From Lachnospiraceae bacterium (GTDB taxonomy: Bacteria > Bacillota_A > Clostridia > Lachnospirales > Lachnospiraceae), in assembly GCA_024689605.1 (NCBI GenBank), contig JAILDD010000271.1:1-18407 (forward strand): DNA of 18,407 bases. Direction: 5' to 3'. Positions 1 through 8,389 of this stretch are shown here, piece by piece (within the stretch, counting starts at the first letter, position 1; every line of letters starts with the position of its first letter). The notes below the pieces were generated by a model that saw only the letters and a program-made list of their open reading frames with translations, did no database searches and had not been told where the DNA came from. A program made the translations under genes and the position numbers.

Positions 1-824
1 TACAGGCGTTTAACAGACGCATCATCGTAGTAAAGTACGGCGGATCCGCAATGGCTGATCCGGAGATCCAGCGCAATGTCATAAAGGATGTGACGCTTTT
101 AAAGCTGGTAGGCTTCAAGCCCATAATCGTACATGGCGGCGGCAAGGAGATCAGTGAGTGGCTCAAAAAGACCGGCAAGGAATCAAGATTTGTAAACGGT
201 CTCAGAGTGACTGACGCAGATACCATGGAAGTGGCAGAAATGGTGCTTAATAAAGTCAACAAGCGTCTTGTTACCATGGTGGAAGAGCTTGGCGTCCGGG
301 CTGTGGGAATAAGCGGTAAGGACGGCGGTCTTCTCAAGGTAGAAAAAAAACTGTCAGACGGTCAGGATATAGGCTATGTTGGTCAGATAACCAATGTGGA
401 TCCCAAAATCCTTTTCGATATGCTGGAGAAGGATTTCCTGCCTATCGTATGCCCCATTGGAATGGATGATAATTTTGAAACCTATAACATAAACGCAGAT
501 GATGCTGCATGTGCTGTGGCAAAGGCAGTGGGCGCTGAAAAACTGGCTTTCCTTACGGATATCGAAGGCTTGTACAGAGATATAAATGATAAGTCGTCAT
601 TCATATCCAGAATAAAGGTTTCACAGGCCATGGAGCTTATCAACAACGGTATCATCGGTGGCGGAATGCTTCCTAAGCTTGGCAACTGTGTTGACGCCGT
701 GGAAAACGGAGTGCAGAGGGTGCATATTCTGGATGGCAGACTGGCACACTGCCTGCTTCTTGAGATATTTACAAAAGAGGGAATCGGTACCATGATATTC
801 CCGGATGATGCAGTTATAGATTAA
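1..824 (+). CDS. argB: acetylglutamate kinase (5' partial)
   Basis: ArgB phosphorylates N-acetylglutamate with ATP, the second step of arginine/ornithine synthesis in the cytosol. The reading frame is open from base 3, upstream of the ATG at base 51, so that ATG is internal and the true start lies outside the window. Visible family marks are the ATP-site KYGGSA lysine, the substrate-site loop VHGGGKEI about 30 residues later, the NINADDAA stretch, and GGGMLPK near the C terminus with the second active-site lysine. The residues just before KYGG (QAFNRR) resemble the tail of the YIQ-x-F N-terminal helix of hexameric, arginine-inhibited acetylglutamate kinases, so feedback inhibition by arginine is likely (inference). 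The gene ends 36 bases before argD, so the two are probably co-transcribed. Confidence 0.97.
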   Translation, partial: QAFNRRIIVVKYGGSAMADPEIQRNVIKDVTLLKLVGFKPIIVHGGGKEISEWLKKTGKESRFVNGLRVTDADTMEVAEMVLNKVNKRLVTMVEELGVRAVGISGKDGGLLKVEKKLSDGQDIGYVGQITNVDPKILFDMLEKDFLPIVCPIGMDDNFETYNINADDAACAVAKAVGAEKLAFLTDIEGLYRDINDKSSFISRIKVSQAMELINNGIIGGGMLPKLGNCVDAVENGVQRVHILDGRLAHCLLLEIFTKEGIGTMIFPDDAVID

Positions 825-860
825 GCCGGAAACATATAAATACGGCAGGAGGAGACAATT

Positions 861-2048
861 ATGGGAATGATGCAGGATTACATAGATGAAGCGGAGCGGG
901 ATCTGCTCCATACATATAACCGTTACCAGATAGTTTTTGATCACGGTGAAGGTGTACGCCTTTATGATATAGACGGAAAGGATTATCTGGACTTTGTATC
1001 AGGTATAGGCGTGTTTGCGTTGGGCTACGGCAACAGGGAATATAACGAAGCCGTAAAGAGCCAGGTGGACAAGCTTCTCCACACATCAAACTATTACTAC
1101 AATGTCCCTGCCATAGAGGCAGCAAAGGCCATCAAGAAAGTGTCGGGAATGGACAGGGTATTTTTTACCAACAGCGGTGCGGAGGCTGTTGAGGGCGCAT
1201 TAAAGACTGCAAGAAAGTATGCTTATCTCAAGGATGGAAAAACCGACCATGAGATCATTGCAATGAACCATTCTTTCCATGGCAGGACCTTCGGTGCACT
1301 GTCGGTTACCGGTACGCCCAAATACCGCGAGGCTTTTCAGCCTATGATCGGCAATATAAAATTTGCTGAACTTAATGATATAGAAAGCGTAAAGACTCTG
1401 GTTAATGAAAAGACCTGTGCCATACTGTTTGAGACCGTTCAGGGAGAGGGCGGTATCCATCCTGCTGATGAAGCCTTTATCAGAGAGGTAAGAAAGATCT
1501 GCGATGAGAATGACATACTGCTAATGCTGGATGAGATCCAGTGCGGAATGGGCAGGACCGGAGAGTATTATGCATGGCAGCGGTATGGTGTAAAACCGGA
1601 TGTCATGACCAGTGCCAAGGCTTTAGGCTGCGGTGTTCCCGTAGGTGCTTTCATGATGACAGAAAAGGTGGGACAGAACTCACTGGTTGCAGGCGACCAT
1701 GGTACGACCTATGGTGGCAATCCCCTTGGAGGTGCAGCTATAGTGGAAGTATTCAGGCAGTATGAGGAGAGGAAGATCAATGACCATGTGAAGGAAGTCG
1801 GCCAGTACCTTTATGAAAAGCTTGAAGAAGTGGCAAAGGCTCATGATGACATAAAGGATCATCGTGGAGTGGGCCTGCTGCAGGGACTTGAGTTTGACCA
1901 TCCTGTAGCTGAGATCATTAATAAGGCTCTTGATAAGGGGCTTGTGCTTATAAATGCGGGAACGGATATCATACGTTTCATCCCGCCCCTTGTTATTGAA
2001 AAGTCTGATGTGGACGAGATGATCGATAAATTGAATGCATGCATCTGA
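861..2048 (+). CDS. argD: acetylornithine aminotransferase
   Basis: This PLP-dependent class III aminotransferase converts N-acetylglutamate semialdehyde plus glutamate to N-acetylornithine. The 395-residue length matches the family. Marks seen are SGIGVFALGY near residue 50, FFTNSGAEAVEGALK (phosphate and cofactor site), NHSFHGRT, the PLP-contacting LDEIQCGMGRTG, the Schiff-base lysine in SAKALGCGVP (K253), and GTTYGGNP. The start is fixed by GGAGGAG ending about seven bases before the ATG at 861. It follows argB in the same direction, as in many argC-J-B-D clusters, so it probably belongs to one arginine operon whose upstream genes are outside the window. ArgD enzymes can also act on succinyl-diaminopimelate, but the argB linkage favours arginine. 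Confidence 0.96.
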   Translation: MGMMQDYIDEAERDLLHTYNRYQIVFDHGEGVRLYDIDGKDYLDFVSGIGVFALGYGNREYNEAVKSQVDKLLHTSNYYYNVPAIEAAKAIKKVSGMDRVFFTNSGAEAVEGALKTARKYAYLKDGKTDHEIIAMNHSFHGRTFGALSVTGTPKYREAFQPMIGNIKFAELNDIESVKTLVNEKTCAILFETVQGEGGIHPADEAFIREVRKICDENDILLMLDEIQCGMGRTGEYYAWQRYGVKPDVMTSAKALGCGVPVGAFMMTEKVGQNSLVAGDHGTTYGGNPLGGAAIVEVFRQYEERKINDHVKEVGQYLYEKLEEVAKAHDDIKDHRGVGLLQGLEFDHPVAEIINKALDKGLVLINAGTDIIRFIPPLVIEKSDVDEMIDKLNACI

Positions 2049-2065
2049 TCATTGTTATTTTTTGA

Positions 2066-2086
2066 TTAAATTTTACTGAAATTTAA
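2066..2086 (+). other. AT-only inverted repeat after argD
   Basis: TTAAATTT and AAATTTAA flank a five-base loop 17 bases after the argD stop. The stem is all A-T and there is no following T tract, so this is at best a weak terminator. It could instead be an UP-like AT-rich element for the downstream promoter. Confidence 0.35.
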
Positions 2087-2095
2087 TATTCACGG

Positions 2096-2124
2096 TTGTT
2101 AGTTTTTCTTAAAAGTAATAGAAT
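2096..2124 (+). promoter_or_regulatory. promoter of the comEA operon
   Basis: TTGTTA and TAGAAT are separated by 17 bases, a good sigma-A type match. This gives a leader of roughly 65 bases before the comEA-like gene. The leader contains ATGTAG/CTACAT (2160-2177, six-base loop), a small hairpin that ends six bases before the CCGGAGG ribosome-binding site. Confidence 0.6.
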
Positions 2125-2198
2125 GAGTATGTGGCGTCTGAGAAGGTCTTCGGTTGCAGATGTAGATAAAGCTACATTCATACCGGAGGTTGCTACAT

Positions 2199-2888
2199 AT
2201 GTTTACTTTTAAATCTTATATTTATTCTGTATTTGTAATGCTGACGGCAGTTCTTGTCCTTGGCGGATGCGGTGATTCCAAAGTTTACATGACAGGAGAC
2301 CGGTCGGGAGAACATGCGGTAAGTGATGACAGTGCTGTAGGTGAAACGGCAGCTGCAGGCAATGTTTCTGACGATGAAGCCCATGATGCTGATGGGGAGA
2401 GTACTGTACCGGATCAGTATACAGAAGATTTTTATGTATACCTGACGGGGGCTGTATGCGTTCCCGGGGTATATGCTGTTCCGGCCGGTTCCAGACTGTA
2501 TGAGGCGGTTGAAATGGCGGGCGGATTTACCGAGGAGACTGACATTTCAGCCTGCAATCTGGCAGCAGAAGTATCAGACGGTGTCCAGTACTATTTTCCG
2601 ACATATGCAGAGACAGAAGCGGCAGGCGGTACGGCAGCGTATATTGTATCATCGGGTCAGGAAATGTCGGGCGGGAGTTCCGCGGGCTCAGACGGCAGGG
2701 TGAATATCAATACTGCTTCAAGAGATGAGCTTATGGGTCTTCCTGGAATAGGGGGCTCAAAGGCAGATGCGATAATTGCCTACCGGGATTCAAACGGAGA
2801 GTTTTCCGCTCCGGAAGATATAAAGAATGTAAAGGGTATAGGCGATTCTACATACGAGAGTCTGAAAGATTATATAACTGTGAGATAA
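2199..2888 (+). CDS. comEA: ComEA-like helix-hairpin-helix DNA-binding lipoprotein
   Basis: ComEA proteins bind double-stranded DNA at the outer face of the membrane and hand it to ComEC. Residues 7-24 form a hydrophobic signal peptide ending in the lipobox LGGC (C24), so the protein is predicted to be a lipoprotein, not held by an uncleaved N-terminal helix as in Bacillus ComEA. A polar, acidic linker follows. Then comes an SLBB domain (about 77-135, containing VYLTGAVCVPGVYAVPAG) and a C-terminal paired helix-hairpin-helix ComEA domain (about 167-229, with VNINTASRDEL, LPGIG and VKGIG). The start is taken at ATG 2199, nine bases after CCGGAGG; an in-frame TTG at 2190 directly abuts that site and is rejected. 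It is the first gene of a run ending with comEC and lies 16 bases before the response regulator. Confidence 0.85.
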   Translation: MFTFKSYIYSVFVMLTAVLVLGGCGDSKVYMTGDRSGEHAVSDDSAVGETAAAGNVSDDEAHDADGESTVPDQYTEDFYVYLTGAVCVPGVYAVPAGSRLYEAVEMAGGFTEETDISACNLAAEVSDGVQYYFPTYAETEAAGGTAAYIVSSGQEMSGGSSAGSDGRVNINTASRDELMGLPGIGGSKADAIIAYRDSNGEFSAPEDIKNVKGIGDSTYESLKDYITVR

Positions 2889-2904
2889 GCAGCAGAGGTG
2901 AGAG

Positions 2905-3597
2905 ATGTCTGTAAGGGTACTGATAGTTGATGACGAAAAATCCATTGTAAAGGGCCTTAAGTATGCGCTGGAGGCGGATGGCATGATGACGGATGCGGCC
3001 TATGACGGAGAGGAAGCCCTTGAGAAAATAGAGACGGGTGAGTTTGACCTGATACTTCTTGATATGATGCTTCCAAAAATGGATGGAATGGAAGTCTGCA
3101 GACAGGTGAGATCGTTTTCCGAAGTGCCTATAGTTTTCCTTACGGCTAAGGGTGATGATATGGATAAGATCCTGGGGCTTGAATCCGGGGCAGATGACTA
3201 TATTACCAAGCCTTTCAATATGCTTGAGGTCCGGGCCCGCATCAGGGGTATCATCCGCAGGTCCAGGACACGTGCACCGAAGCCTGAAAAGAAAGAAACG
3301 CTTATTGTCAACGGAGAGTTCTGCTTTGATACGGATAACAGGCGCCTGACAATTGCTGACAGGGAGATAAATCTTACATCCAAGGAATATGAGATACTGG
3401 AGATCCTTGTTACGCATCCCAGAAAGATTTACAGCAGGGATGACCTGCTCAGACTGGTTTGGGGCGAGAATTATACCGGGGATGCACGTACAGTAGATGT
3501 GCATGTCAGAAGACTCCGTGAAAAGATAGAGAAGACTCCGGGAGAGCCTAAGTATGTACAGACCAAATGGGGATCAGGCTACTTCTACAAAGGGTAA
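2905..3597 (+). CDS. OmpR/PhoB-family response regulator
   Basis: A 230-residue two-domain transcription regulator. The receiver domain (1-120) carries the acidic pair D9-D10, phospho-acceptor D53 in LLDMMLPKMDG, the switch threonine T80 and the conserved lysine K102 in ITKPF. The winged-helix DNA-binding domain (about 133-230) shows LTSKEYEILEILVTHP and the recognition-helix region RTVDVHVRRLREKIE, ending WGSGYFYKG. It is complete and has all the residues expected of a phosphorylated regulator. It overlaps the kinase gene by 44 bases, so the two are very probably a cognate pair. By domain class it resembles PhoP, WalR or MtrA; its targets cannot be read from the window, though its own operon with comEA and comEC is an obvious candidate. 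Confidence 0.95.
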   Translation: MSVRVLIVDDEKSIVKGLKYALEADGMMTDAAYDGEEALEKIETGEFDLILLDMMLPKMDGMEVCRQVRSFSEVPIVFLTAKGDDMDKILGLESGADDYITKPFNMLEVRARIRGIIRRSRTRAPKPEKKETLIVNGEFCFDTDNRRLTIADREINLTSKEYEILEILVTHPRKIYSRDDLLRLVWGENYTGDARTVDVHVRRLREKIEKTPGEPKYVQTKWGSGYFYKG

Positions 3598-5053
3598 GTC
3601 GTTCCTGTTAAAGTATAAATTTTTGCGGAGTTTCAGGCTTCGCATATTTCTGATCATCATGCTGATCGGCATGTGTTCGCTTGTCATCATGAGACGGGGG
3701 CTTTTGGCCAATGAGCGTAATGCAGCCATTGACCAGCGTTCCTCAAGTGTCATGTCAATGATGCGTATCCTGTCAAACCGCATCGGCAGCAGTTTTTTTC
3801 TGGAAGATATATCCGATGGTGAGATTTCAGGAGATCTGGAATTACTGGCAGAGGTGTATAATGCCAGGTTTATAGTGACGGATTCTGAATTAAGGATTGT
3901 ATTTGATACCGCAGATATTGATACCGGCAAATATCTTTTAGCCGGTAATGCCATGGGTGCTTTAAGGGGAAAGTCTGTTTCTGAGTTTGACAAGGAAGAA
4001 GGAGTTATAGAAATCGCTGTTCCGGTGTATTCCTCTACGGATGAGGATACGGGGAAGTCCGCAAATGCGGTGATCCTTGCGGAGGTTTCAGCTAAACAGG
4101 TTCTGAATGCGGTGGAACAGAAAAGTGAACGCTCGCTGCTGATTGAACTCCTGGCAGCAGTGATTCTTTTGGGTGTTGCCCTTATTATCTCAAACATAGT
4201 GGTAAGGCCTTTTGACAGAGTCACCAGGGCAATACGGGGAGTTGTGTCTTATGAGGATTCCGAACTTGTAGTATCGGACTACGTGGAGACGGAGGAGATC
4301 GTGGATGCATTCAATGATCTCCGTACCAGGATGAAGGCTGTTGATGAATCAAGGCAGGAATTTGTCAGCAATGTCTCCCATGAGCTCAAGACGCCCATGG
4401 CATCCATAAAAGTTTTGGCAGATTCCATTAATATGATGCCGGATGCTCCAATGGAGATGTATCAGGACTTCATGCAGGATATATCAGCGGAGATAGACAG
4501 GGAAAATGCGATCATCTCCAATCTTCTGTCTCTGGTAAAAATGGATAAGGGCGCCGGTGCACTGGATGTCCAGCGGTGTGACATAAACCTGATGCTTGAG
4601 AACCTGATCAAAAGGCTGGGACCGTTAGCCAAGAAAAGCGAAGTGGACATAATCCTGGAAAGCATGAGAAATGTTACTGCGGATGTGGATGAGCTGAAGC
4701 TTGGAAGTGCTATTACAAATCTCATAGAGAACGGAATAAAGTATAATAAAAAACCGGGCTGGGTAAAGGCTCATCTGGATGCGGATCATAGATTTTTTAC
4801 CCTGACCATTTCTGATTCGGGAATAGGCATTCCAAAAGAAGAACAGGCGCACATATTTGAAAGGTTTTACAGAGTCGATAAGTCCCATTCCAAGGAGATA
4901 AGCGGTTCCGGACTGGGCCTGTCAATTGCAAGAAGGACGATACTGCTGCACCGCGGATCAATAAAAGTAGACAGTGAACCGGGGGAAGGAACCACTTTTA
5001 CAATAAGGATTCCGTTAAGTTATATCGCAGATAATACATCGGGTTCGGATTAA
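3554..5053 (+). CDS. HAMP-domain sensor histidine kinase
   Basis: A 499-residue membrane sensor kinase. A first transmembrane helix (about 30-46) and a second (about 195-217) enclose an extracytoplasmic region of about 145 residues, followed by a HAMP linker (about 217-270). The HisKA domain has the phospho-acceptor H276 in VSNVSHELKTP. The ATPase domain has the N box (NLIENGIKYN, about 389-398), G1 (DSGIGIP), the F box (FERFYR) and G2 (GSGLGLSI). All catalytic elements are present. The ATG at 3554 lies inside the regulator gene but is preceded by GGGAGAG with seven bases of spacing, so I accept the overlap and expect translational coupling. The layout is that of PhoR/WalK/MtrB kinases. The ligand is unknown. 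Confidence 0.94.
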   Translation: MYRPNGDQATSTKGKSFLLKYKFLRSFRLRIFLIIMLIGMCSLVIMRRGLLANERNAAIDQRSSSVMSMMRILSNRIGSSFFLEDISDGEISGDLELLAEVYNARFIVTDSELRIVFDTADIDTGKYLLAGNAMGALRGKSVSEFDKEEGVIEIAVPVYSSTDEDTGKSANAVILAEVSAKQVLNAVEQKSERSLLIELLAAVILLGVALIISNIVVRPFDRVTRAIRGVVSYEDSELVVSDYVETEEIVDAFNDLRTRMKAVDESRQEFVSNVSHELKTPMASIKVLADSINMMPDAPMEMYQDFMQDISAEIDRENAIISNLLSLVKMDKGAGALDVQRCDINLMLENLIKRLGPLAKKSEVDIILESMRNVTADVDELKLGSAITNLIENGIKYNKKPGWVKAHLDADHRFFTLTISDSGIGIPKEEQAHIFERFYRVDKSHSKEISGSGLGLSIARRTILLHRGSIKVDSEPGEGTTFTIRIPLSYIADNTSGSD

Positions 5054-5055
5054 AA

Positions 5056-5991
5056 ATGAAAACGAAAGAAAGCGGAAATATAATATTGCGTTGTATATTG
5101 CCGGGACTTTTTCTGATTGGCATTTTGTTTGTTACATCCTGCCAAAAAAACAGTCCTGACGGTGTGGTTGTATATGATGTATATTATCTGGATTCCGGCT
5201 ACAGTTCGCTGGTGCGGGGAAAATATGAGGGCGATGCGGATACGGATATGTATGAGCTTTTGACCGCGCTCAGTATTGTTACCGATGATCCTTCTGCCAG
5301 GGGAATAGGTGAACTTGGTGTGAGTACCATAGGCCGGGGTGTGGAGAGCGGCGTTGCGACTGTATCCCTGTCCGGGGAGTATGATGCCCTGGATGTGGCA
5401 GGACAGACACTGGTAAGGGCTGCTGTTGTGAAGACGCTGGTCCAGCTTGATGCTGTATCGGGAGTGAAATTTATGCTTGGGGAGCTTCCGCTTACCGACC
5501 ATCTGGGCGCGGAGGTACCGGTGATGACGGCAGACAGCTTTGTAAGCAATCCGGGTTTGGTTGTATCTGATGAAAATTCATTGCAGTTTGTGTTGTATTT
5601 TGCTGATGCCGAAGAAAACTGTCTCCGCAGCATAAGCCGTGAGGTAAGCAAGAATACCGATGCTTCAAGGGAACAGATTGTGATCGAAGAACTCATAGCA
5701 GGTCCTACTACGGGAAATTTCAGAAGTGTTATGCCGGAAGGAACAAAAGTCAATTCCGTAAGTGTAGCTGACGGTCTTTGTTATATTGACCTTAGTAATG
5801 ATTTTTTAACAGGAAACTCACCTGTGGGGATGAATCTGACCGTTTATTCTATAGTCAATTCTCTTGCTGAACTTAACAGCGTCAGAAAAGTACAGATCCT
5901 TATAGACGGCAACGTTACGGAAATAACCAGGGATGGTGTGGATCTGTCACAGGTTTTTTCAAGAAATCTTGATATCGTAGGCGAGCAGTAA
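5056..5991 (+). CDS. GerMN-domain lipoprotein
   Basis: A 311-residue secreted lipoprotein. A signal peptide ends in the lipobox VTSC (C29). The mature part contains a clear C-terminal GerMN domain (about 172-300: QFVLYFADAE, IVIEELIAGP, then MPEGTKVNSVSVADGLCYID and LSNDF) and probably a more diverged copy before it (about 40-165, also with VYYLDSG and EYDALD-type strands). GerMN domains occur in spore-germination GerM and in actinobacterial LpqB. The gene begins two bases after the kinase stop with no good ribosome-binding site, so translation is probably coupled to the kinase. The order regulator-kinase-GerMN lipoprotein matches mtrA-mtrB-lpqB, where LpqB influences the kinase. A modulatory role for this protein on the neighbouring sensor is therefore plausible but inferred. 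Confidence 0.85.
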   Translation: MKTKESGNIILRCILPGLFLIGILFVTSCQKNSPDGVVVYDVYYLDSGYSSLVRGKYEGDADTDMYELLTALSIVTDDPSARGIGELGVSTIGRGVESGVATVSLSGEYDALDVAGQTLVRAAVVKTLVQLDAVSGVKFMLGELPLTDHLGAEVPVMTADSFVSNPGLVVSDENSLQFVLYFADAEENCLRSISREVSKNTDASREQIVIEELIAGPTTGNFRSVMPEGTKVNSVSVADGLCYIDLSNDFLTGNSPVGMNLTVYSIVNSLAELNSVRKVQILIDGNVTEITRDGVDLSQVFSRNLDIVGEQ

Positions 5992-6050
5992 GCTTTCTTT
6001 GGGCTTTTCACTGTATCGCTGTCATTAGGGTTTTCAAAGGAGAAAATTTT

Positions 6051-8333
6051 ATGAAAGAACTGCTGCGGCGCAGGCTGTGTTTTTTTGGTATTCTTTTCCT
6101 TGCGGCAGTATGGACAGAACTCATGCTGGCTGGCCCGCCGGAAGATACATATGACCTTTATTCCGGTGAAAGGGTTATTGTCACCGGAAAAGTAAGCCGG
6201 AAGGAAATAAAAACAAATTCTTATGCAGTCTATTTAAGCGATGTTCATATCGCTGAAGGCTCCGGGGATGCCGGGGCCGGATCCGAAAAAAACAGGTCAT
6301 ATAAAGATTTATGCGATGGGGCACGATCAGTGGATTTGGGACTCGTGTGCTATCTGAGTACAGACGGAAGGACAGATGCCGATTTACCGTATATGGGCGC
6401 TTGGGTCCGTGTGGAAGGTAAAATCAGTGAATTTCGCAGGGCTACTAATCCGGGACAGTTTGATATGAAGAACTATTACCTATACAAGGGGTATGGAGCA
6501 AATATGTATATCGATACATGGGAAGAAGTATCTGAGAGTTACAGTTTCTACAGGGAGTGGCTGTGGAGATTACGCTGCTTTTTTGGAAGTGTCTACGACC
6601 TGATCATGGATCCGGATGATGCAGGGGTTATGAGGGCTATGATACTGGGGGACAAAAGCGAGCTTTCGGATGATATAAAAGAGCTTTACCGTATGAATGG
6701 CATAGCACATATACTGGCCATAAGCGGACTTCATATTTCGATAATAGGATTCGGACTATATAAACTCCTGAGACGGACCACAATGCCTGTTACTCCATCT
6801 GTCTGCGTCTCAGCCCTGGTCCTGCTGTCCTACGCAGAGATGACGGGGCAGGGGACATCTACGGTCAGGGCGGTAACTATGTTTATTATCATGACGGGGG
6901 CAGATATACTGCGCAGAAGCTATGACCTGCCTACTGCACTGGTGGTATCGGCGCTTACATGCATAATAACCAGTCCCTATGAGCTTATGACCTCGGGGTT
7001 TTGGATGTCATATATGGCTGTGGGCGGGGCGGCGGTATTCTATCCTGCGGTGAAGCAGAAAATAAGGATTGAAAACAGGCATCTTAAAACGGTGCTGTCA
7101 GCACTTGGCAGTGGAGTATGTGTTACGGTATTTACCATGCCGCTGATAGCACTTTCATATTATGAGATTCCTGTATATTCTGTGCTGCTTAATCTTGCGG
7201 TAATACCTCTTATGACGGTGCTTATGGTGATGGGGGTGCTTTCACTTGCTGCCGGATGCATAAGTGCGGATGCAGGCTGTATCATGGCAATACCGTGCCA
7301 TCTGGTAATGTCATTGTACAGCTTTCTCTGTGAGGCTATTGAGCAACTCCCTTTTCATAATTACATATGCGGTGCACCGGTAGCCTGGCAGGTGGCAGTA
7401 TTTTACGGGATTATTATACTGGTCATTGCCTATGGAAAGAAAATGAAGCTTTATGAAAGAATACTTGCAATGCCTGTGGCACTGGCAGTATTATTCTGCA
7501 GGCTTTCTTCGGGATTTTTTGTGACTATGCTTGACGTTGGGCAGGGGGATGGAATATGTGTTTCATCGGAAGAAACGGTATGTATGATCGATGGTGGGAG
7601 CTCTTCAAAAAAGGATCTGTTCAAATATACGATAATGCCTTTTCTTAAATACAAGGGTTATTCGAGAGTGGACTGCTGGTTCATATCGCACCCGGACAGC
7701 GACCATACCAGCGGTCTTATTGAAATGCTGCAAACGGAGGACATGGGCAGTATAGATATAGGACGGATAATACTGCCGGATGCCTATGGCGCCTGTGGAG
7801 ATTTTGAGGAACTGATAAGTCTTGCGGACAGTCATAATGTTGAGGTAGTCTATTTTTCGACCGGTGACTGTCTGACGGATGAAAGCGGACTGCGTATATT
7901 CTGCATGCATCCGGATGAGGGATACAGAACAGATGATGTAAATTCCTATTCCGAGATCCTGGAAGTTACATATGGTACATTCGGGGGGATTTTTACAGGG
8001 GATGCAACCGTGGAAAGCGAACAGAATGTTTTGGGCCTTCTTACAGATGAGGAAATGAAGAAAAAACTAAAATTCCCGGAAGGCGGTTATCAGGTATTGA
8101 AAGTCGGACATCATGGTTCACGGACATCAAGCAGTGAAGAATGGCTTTCCTGGGTGTCGCCTTCAGTGGCGCTTATTTCCGCAGGCGATAATAATTCATA
8201 CGGTCATCCCCATGAAGATGTACTTGAGAGGCTGGGGCAGCATGGAGTGGATGTGTTCAGGACCGATGAGTCAGGTGCCATAATGATCAGGGAACATAAG
8301 GATGGAATAGAAATCTCATGTTTTTGTGACTGA
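6051..8333 (+). CDS. comEC: ComEC/Rec2 DNA-uptake channel protein
   Basis: ComEC forms the inner-membrane route for single-stranded DNA in natural transformation. The 760-residue length is normal. An N-terminal transmembrane helix is followed by an OB-like DUF4131 region (about 30-180), then the multi-helix competence domain (about 190-470) with the signature MNGIAHILAISGLHISIIG, GQGTSTVRA and GFWMSYMAV. A C-terminal metallo-beta-lactamase-like domain (about 493-760) contains MLDVGQGD, HPDSDHTSG, FTGDA, GHHGSRTSSS and a late SYGHPH. The metal-ligand motif HxDxDH is intact, so a nuclease function is possible. AAAGGAG lies about eight bases before the ATG. It follows the GerMN gene by 59 bases with no terminator and is the last gene of the run starting with comEA. 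Confidence 0.95.
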   Translation: MKELLRRRLCFFGILFLAAVWTELMLAGPPEDTYDLYSGERVIVTGKVSRKEIKTNSYAVYLSDVHIAEGSGDAGAGSEKNRSYKDLCDGARSVDLGLVCYLSTDGRTDADLPYMGAWVRVEGKISEFRRATNPGQFDMKNYYLYKGYGANMYIDTWEEVSESYSFYREWLWRLRCFFGSVYDLIMDPDDAGVMRAMILGDKSELSDDIKELYRMNGIAHILAISGLHISIIGFGLYKLLRRTTMPVTPSVCVSALVLLSYAEMTGQGTSTVRAVTMFIIMTGADILRRSYDLPTALVVSALTCIITSPYELMTSGFWMSYMAVGGAAVFYPAVKQKIRIENRHLKTVLSALGSGVCVTVFTMPLIALSYYEIPVYSVLLNLAVIPLMTVLMVMGVLSLAAGCISADAGCIMAIPCHLVMSLYSFLCEAIEQLPFHNYICGAPVAWQVAVFYGIIILVIAYGKKMKLYERILAMPVALAVLFCRLSSGFFVTMLDVGQGDGICVSSEETVCMIDGGSSSKKDLFKYTIMPFLKYKGYSRVDCWFISHPDSDHTSGLIEMLQTEDMGSIDIGRIILPDAYGACGDFEELISLADSHNVEVVYFSTGDCLTDESGLRIFCMHPDEGYRTDDVNSYSEILEVTYGTFGGIFTGDATVESEQNVLGLLTDEEMKKKLKFPEGGYQVLKVGHHGSRTSSSEEWLSWVSPSVALISAGDNNSYGHPHEDVLERLGQHGVDVFRTDESGAIMIREHKDGIEISCFCD

Positions 8334-8354
8334 CATGGCACAGCGTGGTATGAT
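8324..8354 (+). promoter_or_regulatory. promoter of the YunG-like gene (extended -10)
   Basis: TATGAT at 8349-8354 is preceded by TGG, an extended -10. The best upstream hexamer is TTGTGA at 8324, with a long 19-base spacer. It overlaps the end of comEC, so the YunG-like gene can be transcribed apart from the competence run. Confidence 0.5.
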
Positions 8355-8389
8355 ACGGATAGTATATTAAGCAAGCGGAGGGTATCATT

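Noticed and set aside
51..53. ATG at 51 as the argB start
   Set aside because: The essential KYGGSA motif lies before it in the same open frame, so the gene begins upstream of the window.
2190..2198. TTG start for the ComEA-like gene
   Set aside because: It directly abuts the ribosome-binding site; the ATG at 2199 has proper spacing and gives a normal lipoprotein signal peptide.
2848..3504. 218-codon minus-strand frame opposite the response regulator
   Set aside because: Antisense to a complete OmpR-type regulator, with no recognisable protein features.
3574..4224. 216-codon minus-strand frame opposite the histidine kinase
   Set aside because: It is fully antisense to a clear kinase gene, has no ribosome-binding site or domain, and is a codon-usage shadow.
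5199..5753. Minus-strand frame opposite the GerMN gene
   Set aside because: Low-complexity Ser/Thr-rich shadow of a real lipoprotein gene.
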